From Bacillus sp. WMMC1349 (GTDB taxonomy: Bacteria; Bacillota; Bacilli; Bacillales; Bacillaceae), in assembly GCF_013155385.1 (NCBI RefSeq), contig NZ_JABJUQ010000007.1, forward strand, positions 125,001 to 189,000: 64,000 nt of DNA. Direction: 5' to 3'. Positions 1 to 7,867 of the stretch are shown piece after piece. The notes below the pieces were generated by a model. The model saw nothing but the letters and a program-made list of their open reading frames with translations. It searched no databases and had not been told where the DNA came from. Position numbers and translations under genes: made by a program. Positions within the stretch are counted from its first letter, which is position 1; the number at the start of each line of letters is the position of its first letter.

Positions 1-22
1 ATCGATCGAGGACTTAACCTAA
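1..22 (+). rRNA. rrl: 23S rRNA, last ~20 nt (partial)
   Basis: The first bases read ATCGATCGAGGACTTAACC, the conserved 3' end of Bacillus 23S rRNA. The rest of the gene lies before the window. The exact 3' end is uncertain by a few bases. Confidence 0.85.
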
Positions 23-156
23 AATGATTTGTGAATGGTTTATAACGCGTTATCTAGTTTTGAGAGAATACTCTCAAGAAGCCAAAGGCAAGGAAACTCG
101 GCTAATGACTCACCTCTGTGAGGAACGCCCAGTACCTACGTCCTGTAGGCAATTTG

Positions 157-272
<116 letters not shown>

Positions 273-320
273 TGAATTTTTTAATATCTTTACCTTGCAT
301 GAAACGAAGCAATTCTTTAT

Positions 321-395
321 TCCGCAGTAGCTCAGTGGTAGAGCAATCGGCTGTTAACCGATCGGTCGTAGGTTCGAGTCCTACCTGCGGAGCCA
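321..395 (+). tRNA. tRNA-Asn (GTT)
   Basis: The cloverleaf has acceptor TCCGCAG/CTGCGGA, D-arm AGCTCAGTGGT, anticodon loop CTGTTAA (GTT at 353-355), T-arm GGTTCGAGTCC and an encoded CCA at 393-395. It lies in the rRNA operon tail. Confidence 0.96.
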
Positions 396-397
396 AT

Positions 398-470
398 GCT
401 TCCATAGCTCAGCAGGTAGAGCACTTCCATGGTAAGGAAGAGGTCAGCGGTTCGAGCCCGCTTGGAAGCT
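398..470 (+). tRNA. tRNA-Thr (GGT)
   Basis: The acceptor GCTTCCA/TGGAAGC encloses a cloverleaf with anticodon loop ATGGTAA (GGT) and T-arm GGTTCGAGCCC. No CCA is encoded. An integrase scrap starts about 55 bp downstream, so this tRNA 3' end may be an old attachment site. Confidence 0.95.
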
Positions 471-495
471 TACATGAATATGTTGAGATGACAAG

Positions 496-523
496 GTTTC
501 TCGATGATGAGAAAGCTTTTTTT
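496..523 (+). terminator. terminator of the rRNA/tRNA unit
   Basis: The stem TTTCTC-gatgat-GAGAAA is followed by GCTTTTTTT. It lies 26 nt behind tRNA-Thr. Confidence 0.7.
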
Positions 524-525
524 GT

Positions 526-657
526 TTATATAAGATTTTTCAGCTGACCAAATAACTGACCAAACACTTTTCTTATTTTTAAAAATGCATCTCCGGCATC
601 TTTATTGAGCTCTTTAGTAACATGAGTATATAAATTCATTGTTGTGGAAGATTGTAA
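526..657 (-). pseudogene. tyrosine-recombinase (phage/ICE integrase) C-terminal remnant
   Basis: Read on the minus strand, the frame gives a tail with the core SSTTMNLYTHVTKELNKDA and then about 20 residues to a TAA at 526-528. SSxxTTxxxYxHV is the signature around the catalytic tyrosine of phage-type integrases, so the Y in NLYTHV would be the nucleophile. An in-frame TAG at 658-660 cuts the frame just upstream and no further integrase sequence is recognisable, so it is a dead 3' end. Its position behind tRNA-Thr is typical for integrative elements that use tRNA 3' ends. It suggests the toxin locus to the right may once have come in, or been rearranged, with such an element; that part is inference. 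Confidence 0.65.
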
Positions 658-827
658 CTATTGCTAGAACTGGACAGTCTAATCATAATGGTTGTTTATA
701 TGAAAAAAGGTCTCAAAAGGGTCTTTTTTATGTTAAGAACCTTGAAAGACATATAGCCAATCAAGGTTAAGAGTTTATTTATTTCATGAAAAGAACAATA
801 GATGTTTTAACTATACAGATTCTAGTT

Positions 828-1265
828 TTATTCTAGATCAATATAATAGCTATCATCTTCCATAATTTTAATCAAAAACTCTTCTAAAGAATCAGCTATT
901 TTTATTTCGTCGTAATAAATTGAATTATTTTTTTCTTCACCTAATTCTATTAGTAACAGGGCACTTTCATTTGCTTCAAAAAAAATCAACTTATCTTCTT
1001 CAAGTTCTTCATAAACTTCTATATCTGGATAAAACTCAAAATCATTAATTTTTAATCTAGCATCTCTTATAGAAGCTGGTCCCATAATACGATTGATATT
1101 GTACTCAGATTTTTTTCTTAAAAAACCATAACCAACTTCAATAAAGAATTCTCTTAAATCATAAGGAAGTTTTAGTCCTAGAATTGATTCAGTTTCTTCA
1201 ATTTCTTTTTCGCTTACTGGGTAAAACTGATTACCGGCTTGGTTTTTAATAAAGTCATATTTCAT
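828..1265 (-). CDS. SMI1/KNR4 (SUKH) family immunity protein
   Basis: The 145-aa acidic protein has the SUKH layout: an N-terminal segment with EKEIEETESILGLKLPYDLREF, a central loop with GFLRKK, and a C-terminal half with SALLLIELG, YYDEIKIADSLEEFL. SUKH proteins neutralise nuclease toxins in Gram-positive polymorphic toxin systems; YobK, partner of the LXG toxin YobL in B. subtilis, is of this fold. The start follows an AAAGGAGG site that lies in the last codons of the toxin tip at 1268-1579, so toxin tip and immunity gene were translated as a pair. It looks intact, although the toxin beside it lacks its N-terminal delivery part. Confidence 0.82.
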   Translation of the reverse strand: MKYDFIKNQAGNQFYPVSEKEIEETESILGLKLPYDLREFFIEVGYGFLRKKSEYNINRIMGPASIRDARLKINDFEFYPDIEVYEELEEDKLIFFEANESALLLIELGEEKNNSIYYDEIKIADSLEEFLIKIMEDDSYYIDLE

Positions 1266-1267
1266 AA

Positions 1268-1579
1268 ATTACTTACCTCCTTTAAACAGCTTATTAGCTG
1301 GTGATCCAGTACCATGAATACCGGATTGATGTTCATTCGGAAATCTTGCAGGGTGTATGTTCCACCATTCATGTTCTCCCTGAAAACTATTTTCAATTAT
1401 ATGATGGGCATCATAATTATCACCTTTTCTTCGAATTGGTTCACCTGTCTTTTCTGAAATAATGTCTTCAGAATAAGTCGGCCATTGCTGACCAGTCTTT
1501 TTTTCCCACTCTTCAATTAGTTTATTTTTAACTTTGTTGAATGCTCGTCTATGTTTTCTAGTTTCAGAAGGAGTTAATT
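1268..1579 (-). pseudogene. orphan toxin tip, AHH-type HNH/EndoVII-fold nuclease domain
   Basis: Not called as an ORF because it has no start codon. Frame translation gives about 103 residues, from RKLTPSETRKHRRAF through WPTYSEDII and YDAHHIIENSF to GEHEWWNIHP, PNEHQSGIHG and a final TAA. The DAHH plus downstream N/H pattern fits nucleases of the AHH group in the HNH/EndoVII superfamily, found as C-terminal tips of LXG and related toxins. A TAA stop lies immediately upstream in this frame and is shared out-of-frame with the end of the gene at 1574-2095. The tip has no LXG delivery domain and no start, so it is a displaced cassette. Its cognate immunity is presumably the SUKH gene at 828-1265. 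Confidence 0.7.
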
Positions 1580-2095
1580 TTCTTTATTAAGATCGATTGT
1601 CTTCAAATTAGGATCGCTAATATCGGTTTCTAACCTACTGCTATGAAAATCAATCCAATTATTGAGAACAAAAGCAGCACTACCACAACTCAAAGCCCTG
1701 TCGCTATCAAATCTTAATTTCCCACCTCTTTCAAAAAATATAATAATAGGTTCATAAATATTTGCTACTTTTAAAGCTTCCGATAAGCCTTTTTCAACAA
1801 TATATGCTGTCTCTAAATAATCTCTACATATTTTATAGTGTATTGAGTTGTCAATATCAGGAAAACCTTTATCCACAACCCTATCGATTTCTAGCAACAA
1901 ATCATTGTTTTCAATATTTAGGACTTTTAGCGGACTTCCTATTGGACTTTGATTAGAAGTATAAGGCTTTGTAAAAATAGCCATTCTTCTCAAATATTCG
2001 GCCAACAGAACTGAATGTGATTCTTTGGGCTTTTCTTCAATATTCCAGTCTATTTCATTTATTCTTTGTACCGCACTACTAAAAGACAATATCAT
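1574..2095 (-). CDS. putative immunity protein of a polymorphic toxin system
   Basis: I do not recognise a named family. The 173-aa frame can also be extended upstream, but an AAAGGTG site at 2102-2108 sits 6 nt before the ATG at 2093-2095, so that start is chosen; an ATG two codons earlier is also possible. The protein is soluble and acidic, with regions such as INEIDWNIEEKP, EYLRRMAIFTKPYTS and IIFFERGGKLRFDSDRA. It follows the toxin tip at 2079-2877, whose last codons overlap its start, and precedes the AHH tip. Small genes placed directly behind a toxin tip are normally its immunity gene; this is a context inference. Confidence 0.6.
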   Translation of the reverse strand: MILSFSSAVQRINEIDWNIEEKPKESHSVLLAEYLRRMAIFTKPYTSNQSPIGSPLKVLNIENNDLLLEIDRVVDKGFPDIDNSIHYKICRDYLETAYIVEKGLSEALKVANIYEPIIIFFERGGKLRFDSDRALSCGSAAFVLNNWIDFHSSRLETDISDPNLKTIDLNKEN

Positions 2096-2877
2096 ATTCA
2101 TCACCTTTTTTGATTTTATAAAATGACGAACTTTCCTCCTTATATCCAGGAAATGTTCCAAATTCAGGTTGTGGCAACAGCATTATCATGTGCACCAGGA
2201 GGCTTTGATTTCCAGCTTTTTGACTCGAAATCCCAAGAGTCTGGATGTCTATAGTATTCTTTTCCAGAATCCATTCGGACTTTTTCATCCAATTCATGTG
2301 CTTTTAACTGTTGAAACCATTTTTTCTGATCAGGAGTTAGTTCTCCTTTCAGAGCTTTATGAAAAGCATATACTACTTCAGGATCAGGTGTTAATCTAGT
2401 ATTATAAAAGTATAAACCTTTCTCATCGTAAGCTGGAAGATCATATTTATTAAGAAAAAGATGTGATTTTAAATCTGTTGCCTCCTGTAACTTCAAACCA
2501 GTATTCTTAGCAAAGTCCTCTATATTTTTCAAACCTGTACTTCTTATTTCTTCAGCTTTTTTTTCAGCAGCAATATCAATCTTAAATTTAATTTCTTCTT
2601 CAGGAGGATTACCATACCTCTTCGTATCTTCCCCCGCACCCTTACTTCCATTGTCAACATCTTTCTTTTTCGGCTTAGAAGACTCATGAGGACGCTTGCC
2701 AGAAACTGTTCCAGCATCTTTAGTAGACTCGTGAGGCTTATCAACCTTTTGAACAGGCTCGTGTGGTTTTGATTTTGATTGATGGGGAGTTTTGGGATCT
2801 CCGTCACCATGCTTGCCTTTTTGAACATTTTTGCCTTCGTGTTTTTGGTCTGGTTGTGGATGCGGTTGCTCGGAAAG
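2079..2877 (-). pseudogene. LXG-type toxin C-terminal fragment: His/Pro-rich linker plus toxin tip, frameshifted
   Basis: Assembled from two frames. From 2877 downwards one frame reads a hydrophilic linker with repeated PHE blocks (SKPHEPVQK, DKPHESTK, KRPHESSK), then a globular part with KYDLPAYDEKGLYFYN, LTPDQKKWFQQLKAHELDEK and PPGAHDNAVAT, and stops at 2164. The tail PEFGTFPGYKEE...KGDEYDIVF continues in another frame to 2079, so a frameshift lies near 2165. A TAG at 2878-2880 cuts the frame off from any N-terminal delivery domain. HEL...GAHD may be catalytic, but I cannot name the toxin family. It lies next to the immunity gene at 1574-2095. Confidence 0.62.
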
Positions 2878-2944
2878 CTACTTGGACAAGATTGTTTGCA
2901 TAAAAACAGACCCTTCTTCTCGATAGAGGGGTCCTCAAAAGTAT

Positions 2945-3235
2945 TTAAATAGATTGTTTTATTTGTTCGATTACACTTTTTAACCATTGTATAGGAGTTA
3001 AATCCATGGCATGAAAGTAAATTTCAGCGTTCGATTTAATAAAGTTTTCTTTTTCTTGATTGGATATGTTGCTATTTAAAAAACTTTCTGCACAGTAAAT
3101 TAATATTTGCATCCAATCTTTACTTTGCCTATTAATATAATCTTGTAAAGCTTGTTCTGGAGATTCTATATCTTGATGGAAATTGCTACCTAAAAGATTA
3201 CTTAATTCTTCAAAAGTATAATAATTATGTTACAT
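2945..3235 (-). pseudogene. contact-dependent inhibition (CdiI)-like immunity protein, stop at codon 2
   Basis: The minus-strand frame of about 95 codons reads YYTFEELSNLLGSNFHQDI, SPEQALQDYINRQS and AMDLTPIQWLKSVIEQ before TAA at 2945-2947. The phrase NFHQDI followed by a helical acidic segment resembles CDI-type immunity proteins. The only nearby ATG (3233-3235) is followed directly by TAA (3230-3232), no other usual start precedes the conserved part, and there is no clear ribosome site. The gene is probably dead, or starts at an unusual codon. It sits between the EndoU immunity gene and the displaced PHE-rich toxin fragment, a typical place for spare immunity genes. Confidence 0.55.
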
Positions 3236-3270
3236 TGAAATATTTAGGATTTTCTTATAAATTCGATAAA

Positions 3271-3594
3271 CTAAAGATCATTTTTTTCAATCCATTTGTT
3301 TATTAGATTAAGCAACTCTCTTGTCTCAACACTTATTTCATTAGCTAATCCATCAGATACAAATTCTGTACTTATTTTAGTGAATTCTAGTGAAATTTCC
3401 AAAGCACATATGTTTCCATAAATTTCTTCGAAGTTACTTTCCCCATTTATTACCTTTTCTATATATTCTTTGAAAATGGCTTCTCCAAACGCTGCCATGT
3501 CTTCAAACATTAACTCAATTAGTTTAAACTCACTAGTAAACTTCGGTATATAGAAACCCTCGTTTTCTAGTTTAAAAGTGTACTCTATCTTCAT
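3271..3594 (-). CDS. probable immunity protein for the EndoU toxin
   Basis: This 107-aa soluble acidic protein (MKIEYTFKLENEGFYIPKFT... to NLINKWIEKNDL) belongs to no family I can name. It begins 4 nt after the stop of the EndoU toxin frame, with a GAGGTG site overlapping the toxin end, so it is translationally coupled to the toxin. Position directly behind the EndoU tip is the basis for calling it the cognate immunity protein. It appears intact while the toxin itself is broken, as expected if immunity is kept under selection. Confidence 0.6.
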   Translation of the reverse strand: MKIEYTFKLENEGFYIPKFTSEFKLIELMFEDMAAFGEAIFKEYIEKVINGESNFEEIYGNICALEISLEFTKISTEFVSDGLANEISVETRELLNLINKWIEKNDL

Positions 3595-3598
3595 TATT

Positions 3599-5320
3599 TC
3601 ACCTCATATTTCTATTTGTATAAATTGGGAATGCAGTATCTACATGACCTCTATTATTTAACCACATTTTTACTTTCATTCTTGTTTCAGTTTTTCCCGT
3701 ATACCAACCAGCACCATCAAAATCTACAGAATTTCTTGCATCTTTTATTGCATCCATAACGTCTACTCGATTCCAGTTCTTGGGGAAGAATGTAGAAAAT
3801 TTCTTCTTTCCATTCATCTCTATTGTGGCTTTATATACTCCAAAATTATCAGGATCGCTTACATTTGATAAAGTAGCATCTGATATAATATTTGAATGGT
3901 GATATCCAGAAGGGTTACCCTTACCATTAATATTACCGTGGAATATATGCTTGGTAGCTTTATTAGAGAATATGGATTCACTTGTCCTCTCTGCAAAGAA
4001 TTGTAAATCTAACTTTACAGCATATATTTGAGGATCATAAGCCTTCTTGATTTGATGAATGGGACCATGTCCATCCTTTTGTAAATTTTTCGCATTAATT
4101 GGGATTCCTTTTTTCACTAGGAACTGACGAGCACGAGTATTGGACATCTTTCCAGCCTTTGATAAAGTTTTAAAAACTTCTTTAACTTCTTTGACGTCCC
4201 TCACAACTTTTCCAGCGCCTTTTATTCCTTGTCTGACTATTTATTTTCCGGCATGCTTGCAAATCTCCCAGCTTTCGAAGCAATTGATGCACCCTTTGAT
4301 GCTGCACCGGCACCACCTGATATAAATGTAGTGACGATATTTAATTTAAGATATTCAGCATAATGTGTCCTTGAATACAAATCTCCATGTACAAAGTTTT
4401 TATCCCATTTTTCTTTTACTTCATCCCAAGAAGCATTCCAGGCTTTTTTATAGTCGAATTCTATAACCGAGTTTGCAGTTCTAACGGGATGAAAGATAGC
4501 ATTTCTTAAAAATTTATTTAATGCTGCAACACCGTGAAGAGTATCCATACAAAAATCCTCTTTAGCCGCTTCTTTTGCTTTTATGTAGTCGTATACAGGC
4601 CCTAAATATTTTTTACCTGCCTCATCTACAGGTGCTAAAACTTCTTTTAGTTTCTCATCTCCTTTTTCTATAAGATTTATAACACCGTCATCGATATCGT
4701 CTAACTTCTCTGATACATAATCAATAGGGCGTTCCCAGAAATTAACATCTTCTTCTTCAAGGGATTTAACATACTCCTGTTGTTCTGGTGAAAGGTTGTT
4801 ATAACCAATTTCTTTAGCCATTTTAATATATTCATCAGGGTCAGATACATTTGCAAGCTTCTCTTGCAACTCTGCAATTCTGCGGGCTTCTGCTTGCTCT
4901 TTTTTGCATTAATATATGTAGTCGCTTGTTTGTCGGTTTTGATTGCTTCTTTATATAACTTATTCGAGTGAAAAGCCTTCTTATCAAAATACATAGGAGA
5001 AGCGCTTTTTCCATTACTTGTGGCTTCCATCAATGCTGAGAATTTTTTGGAGACACTTTCGGCTTCAGCCAATGCTTGTGTGTATTCGACTGTCAAAGAT
5101 TGATTCAGATCTTCTACAGCATGAAACGCATTTTTCCGAGTTGTTTGCGATTTTGATATCTTCATTGTATAATAATAATTAGTCCACTTATCCGATCAAC
5201 GATATCATTCACTCGGTTTATGATCCGATCCATGTTATTTTTGAGGGTATCGACGATTTGATCGGACTTTTTATCTGCATTTTTCAGTTCAGTTTTTAAT
5301 TGTTTTTTCTTGTCCGCCAT
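3599..5320 (-). pseudogene. LXG polymorphic toxin with C-terminal EndoU nuclease, multiply frameshifted
   Basis: Four overlapping frames on the minus strand make up one toxin. 5320-5162 gives a coiled-coil start (KSDQIVDTLKNNMDRIINR) typical of an LXG domain; 5165 to about 4900 continues it (RKNAFHAVEDLNQSLTVEY, SPMYFDKKAF); 4869-4237 gives the middle region (DEYIKMAKEIGYNNLSPEQQ, ISGGAGAASKGASIASKAGRF); 4204-3599 gives DLQFFAERTSE and then a bacterial EndoU domain (KHIFHGNINGKGNPSGYHH, FSTFFPKNWNRVDVMDAI). EndoU toxins are RNases; the two His clusters in KHIFHG and GYHH would be catalytic. Frameshifts lie near 5163, 4910 and 4210-4240. LXG toxins are exported by the type VII (Yuk/Ess) system. 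As it stands the delivery part is separated from the nuclease. Confidence 0.78.
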
Positions 5321-5588
5321 CACATTTTCATTTCAGATAGTTATTTTTAAACAACATCATAAAAATGGCAATCAGTTAAAATTTTATCATGTTAATGAAA
5401 AGGATGGCGGGAGGTTTTTTCATTCTAAGAAAATGAACCATTTGGATTAGGTAAAAAAACCTAACCATAATTGAGAAAGAATAATAGTTTTTAATTCTTT
5501 TTGACTTTAGTAGAGAGTAAGTAGCCCAATATTTCAGAGCCTCAAAAAAGAAGATGACTTATCAAAAAGATCTGTATGTTTGATTAAT
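5321..5588. other. intergenic, no gene seen
   Basis: An A+T-rich gap upstream of the LXG pseudogene and downstream of the Phr gene. It contains only a short inverted repeat around 5456-5468 (AGGTAAAAAAACCT). The minus-strand promoter of the toxin operon would be expected here, but I see no convincing box pair. Confidence 0.4.
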
Positions 5589-5617
5589 AAAGAGCATGTA
5601 TCGAATACATGCTCTTT
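5589..5617 (-). terminator. hairpin behind rap-phr, probably bidirectional
   Basis: Arms of 13 bp, AAAGAGCATGTAT / ATACATGCTCTTT, around the loop CGA, with T-rich flanks on both sides. It lies 35 nt beyond the stop of the Phr gene. Confidence 0.7.
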
Positions 5618-5651
5618 GTCTTTTCAATAATTTTATTCCACCATTAATCGC

Positions 5652-5768
5652 TTAAGATCCAATCCTGTCACTAAGAGGTGTGTTAATTGCCTGATTTCCT
5701 AAAGAAGAACTAAGAGTTCCTCCAACACCTAACGATACATTAGCGCAAATAAACAATTTAACTTTCAT
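5652..5768 (-). CDS. Phr-type signalling peptide precursor (38 aa)
   Basis: This small gene overlaps the stop of the Rap remnant by four bases (ATGA at 5768-5765), the classic rap-phr arrangement. The 38-aa product has a short basic start, MKVKLF, a hydrophobic export segment with ANVSLGVGG, and a C-terminus SDRIGS. Phr precursors are exported, trimmed and re-imported by Opp as five- or six-residue peptides that inhibit the cognate Rap. The last five residues, DRIGS, resemble the mature PhrI peptide DRVGA of B. subtilis, so DRIGS is the predicted pheromone. The open reading frame is intact although its Rap partner is broken. Function is inferred from position, size and peptide pattern. Confidence 0.72.
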   Translation of the reverse strand: MKVKLFICANVSLGVGGTLSSSLGNQAINTPLSDRIGS

Positions 5769-6305
5769 ATAGATATCCCGCTCCTCTTAATCTGTCTTCT
5801 TGCTTTTACTGAAATGTCATAAAGCTCTAAAGAGTCACAAAACATTTCTCTTTTCTTCAAGATCTCTGCTGTAAGAATGCTGTAATTCTCCATGTCAGCA
5901 TACATACCTTTATCTTCGAAGAACTTAAATGATTCTCGGATTAGATCTAGATCGTTTGCAAAGTAAAGCCCTTTAAGCAAGTTTAATTTTGCAACATAAT
6001 CGAATTCATGCTTTTTTTCAGCTAGTTCTTTTCCTTCAAGATATAAGTCTCTGGCTAAAGTCATCTCATTCTTCTTTGCATTAACATGAGACAGATTAAA
6101 TAAAGTTTTTGTTAAATGGGTGCAGCCTTCTTCCTTATACAATTTAAGGGATTTTTGTAGATGAACAGCTGATTTGTCAAGTTATTCAAGTTCATTATAG
6201 CATATTCCAAGATTCATGTGAGACATTCCAATTAAATATGTAGAATCAATGGTAATGGATTCCCTTAGAGCTTCATGTAGATAAGAAAAAACAACAGGAA
6301 CTTAC
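5765..6305 (-). pseudogene. Rap-family phosphatase / TPR regulator, C-terminal half only
   Basis: The intact stretch 5765-6142 encodes TPR-like helices (NLSHVNAKKNEMTLARDLYLEGKELA, DYVAKLNLLKGLYF, MENYSILTAEILKKREMFCDSLELYD) seen in the C-terminal half of Rap proteins. The same frame continues upstream through YHLQKSL-like and MSHMNLGICYNELE sequence to about 6305, interrupted by one TAA at 6182-6184. Rap proteins have about 375 residues; here roughly 175 remain, and the N-terminal three-helix bundle that binds Spo0F or ComA is missing. It cannot be a functional phosphatase. The Phr gene overlaps its end. Confidence 0.75.
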
Positions 6306-6501
6306 TGAATCTCGAAAACCGTTAAAGAACGTAGTTGGTTTTTGACCCGACACCTCTATATGCACTAGCAACCGCGCTAGGTGTTGCCTTTCGCTGGTTT
6401 ACAATGGGTAAGTGGAAAACAATTATAGATTAATATTCAAATGAGAACCTTAAATAAAGTTTTAATAAAACAAAATTAACAAGTTTTCACTTCTTCAAGT
6501 A

Positions 6502-6530
6502 TTGACAAGTTGTTTCCATAAAGGTAAAAT
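6502..6530 (+). promoter_or_regulatory. sigma-A-type promoter
   Basis: TTGACA (6502-6507), a 17-nt spacer and TAAAAT (6525-6530). A terminator hairpin lies only about 40 nt beyond the expected start, so the pair could make a very short RNA, or the hairpin could act as an attenuator for the VanW gene at 6768. Confidence 0.6.
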
Positions 6531-6572
6531 ATAATAGAACATACGTTCTTAAGGTTTTACCCCTCATACTTT

Positions 6573-6597
6573 GGCTTCCTTTGGGAGCCTTTTTTTA
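6573..6597 (+). terminator. intrinsic terminator
   Basis: The stem GGCTTCC-TTT-GGGAGCC is followed by seven T. It lies about 35 nt after the predicted transcription start and before the VanW-like gene. Confidence 0.75.
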
Positions 6598-6767
6598 TTA
6601 TCTGCTATCATTAAATTTTTGTTCAACGCATTTACCCGCGCAATATTAACTGTAAACATCTTCTAATTAATCTTTACTGGCCGATCAATGAATCTTATTG
6701 AGTCGAAAGCAAGTCATACATGAAAGGGAGAGCCTCTGTTCAAACTAGGATGGGAGGTAAATTGATC

Positions 6768-7676
6768 ATGATACATATATGGATAACAGGATTTTTATTA
6801 TGGTCTCAAGTTGGCGCACTTTCTGATCAATTAACAATTACGCAACAAGGTCAGACAATTGCTACTGTAAATCGTGAAGATTTTATGATGTCTCCTTCTG
6901 GTACTCCAATCATCGACCAGGAAAAATATCGTAAGTTTATTGACCAACTTGACCAAAAAATATATCGGAACCCTGAAAACGCTATGATTAATCAAAGGGG
7001 AGAAATTACTCCAGGGCGGATCGGATATAAACTTTATCGGCAGGCGTTTAATGAGAAGTTTTATGCGTATTTCTTTGGCCGTGGTCCAGCACAGGTAGAA
7101 GTGCCGGAGTTAAATATTTATCCAAAAGTTGATAGTGAGTTACTCGCTCACATTCGGACACAGCGGATAGGTCAGTATGTGACTTATTTTAATTCTAACA
7201 ACGAAAGCCGTTCACATAATATAGCGCTTGCTACAAAAGCAATTGATAATTATGTTATTTTTCCTAATGAAGTTTTTTCATTTAACAAAGTAGTTGGAAT
7301 GAGAACCGAAGAAAAGGGATATATGCGAGCTCCTGTTATTGTTAGAGGTGAATTGTCTGAAGGAGTTGGTGGGGGCATTTGTCAAGTATCTTCAACACTA
7401 TTTAATGCAGCCGATCGGGCAGGGCTTCATATCGTCCAGCGCTTTTCCCATAGTAGGCGTGTACCTTATGTACCACCTAAGCGAGATGCCACTGTCAGTT
7501 GGGAAGGACCCGACTTTCGTTTTCAAAACAGATATAACCAGCCGGTTTTGATTCGTGCTAAACAAAATAAAGGAAGTATGATCATTACAGTATACTCTTC
7601 TGATGTCATCAATCATGAGCAACGCCAAGTTCCGAAGGCCCCATCTCGGCTGCCAAAAGAGATAAACGCAGAATAA
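6768..7676 (+). CDS. VanW-family (YoaR-like) exported protein
   Basis: The start at ATG 6768 is chosen because GGGAGGT lies 9 nt before it and because it puts a hydrophobic segment (IHIWITGFLLW) at the N-terminus as signal peptide; a longer frame from 6720 has no ribosome site. The C-terminal two thirds carry the VanW domain: YFNSNNESRSHNIALATKAID, FSFNKVVGMRTEEKGYM, and GVGGGICQVSSTLFNAADRAGL, then WEGPDFRFQNRYNQPV. VanW proteins occur in Bacillus without vancomycin resistance; B. subtilis YoaR is similar. Their biochemical role is not established; the CQVSSTL segment suggests a YkuD/sortase-like cysteine site. The protein is about 303 aa and stands alone. Confidence 0.8.
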   Translation: MIHIWITGFLLWSQVGALSDQLTITQQGQTIATVNREDFMMSPSGTPIIDQEKYRKFIDQLDQKIYRNPENAMINQRGEITPGRIGYKLYRQAFNEKFYAYFFGRGPAQVEVPELNIYPKVDSELLAHIRTQRIGQYVTYFNSNNESRSHNIALATKAIDNYVIFPNEVFSFNKVVGMRTEEKGYMRAPVIVRGELSEGVGGGICQVSSTLFNAADRAGLHIVQRFSHSRRVPYVPPKRDATVSWEGPDFRFQNRYNQPVLIRAKQNKGSMIITVYSSDVINHEQRQVPKAPSRLPKEINAE

Positions 7677-7767
7677 TGGTGAAAATCATGTGACTCTGAT
7701 AAAAAGTCTTGCTTGGTCAATACTTTTTAAACGTCAAAAAGGACGGAGCTGTCTAAAAAGTCCTTTT

Positions 7768-7850
7768 TCAACATAAATCAGGGGGAATTGCGAGACTCCC
7801 GCGGAAAGCGAGCAAATTCCCCAATTTTTATTCATCCACACGACTTTCAG
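7768..7850. repeat. GC-rich intergenic repeat, copy A (short form)
   Basis: CAACATAAATCAGGGGGAATT, then GCGAGACTCC, then CGGAAAGCGAGCAAATTCCCC and TTTTTATTCAT. The same blocks occur in copy C (50270-50395) and inverted in copies B (24530-24665) and D (59366-59505). This copy lacks the central approximately 45 bp. Confidence 0.75.
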
Positions 7851-7867
7851 GATAGCCCTTTTTTTCG

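Noticed and set aside
299-547. 82-aa frame over the tRNA genes (and 136-405 on the other strand)
   Set aside because: It translates tRNA-Asn and tRNA-Thr; no coding meaning.
2544-2987. 147-aa minus-strand frame MVKKCNRTNKTIYL...
   Set aside because: It is an out-of-frame shadow of the LXG linker; the PHE-repeat frame with PEEEIKFK is the natural one.
6345-6432. Plus-strand hydrophobic frame with YALATALGVAFRWF
   Set aside because: About 28 codons, no start with ribosome site, no family recognised; too short to claim a gene.
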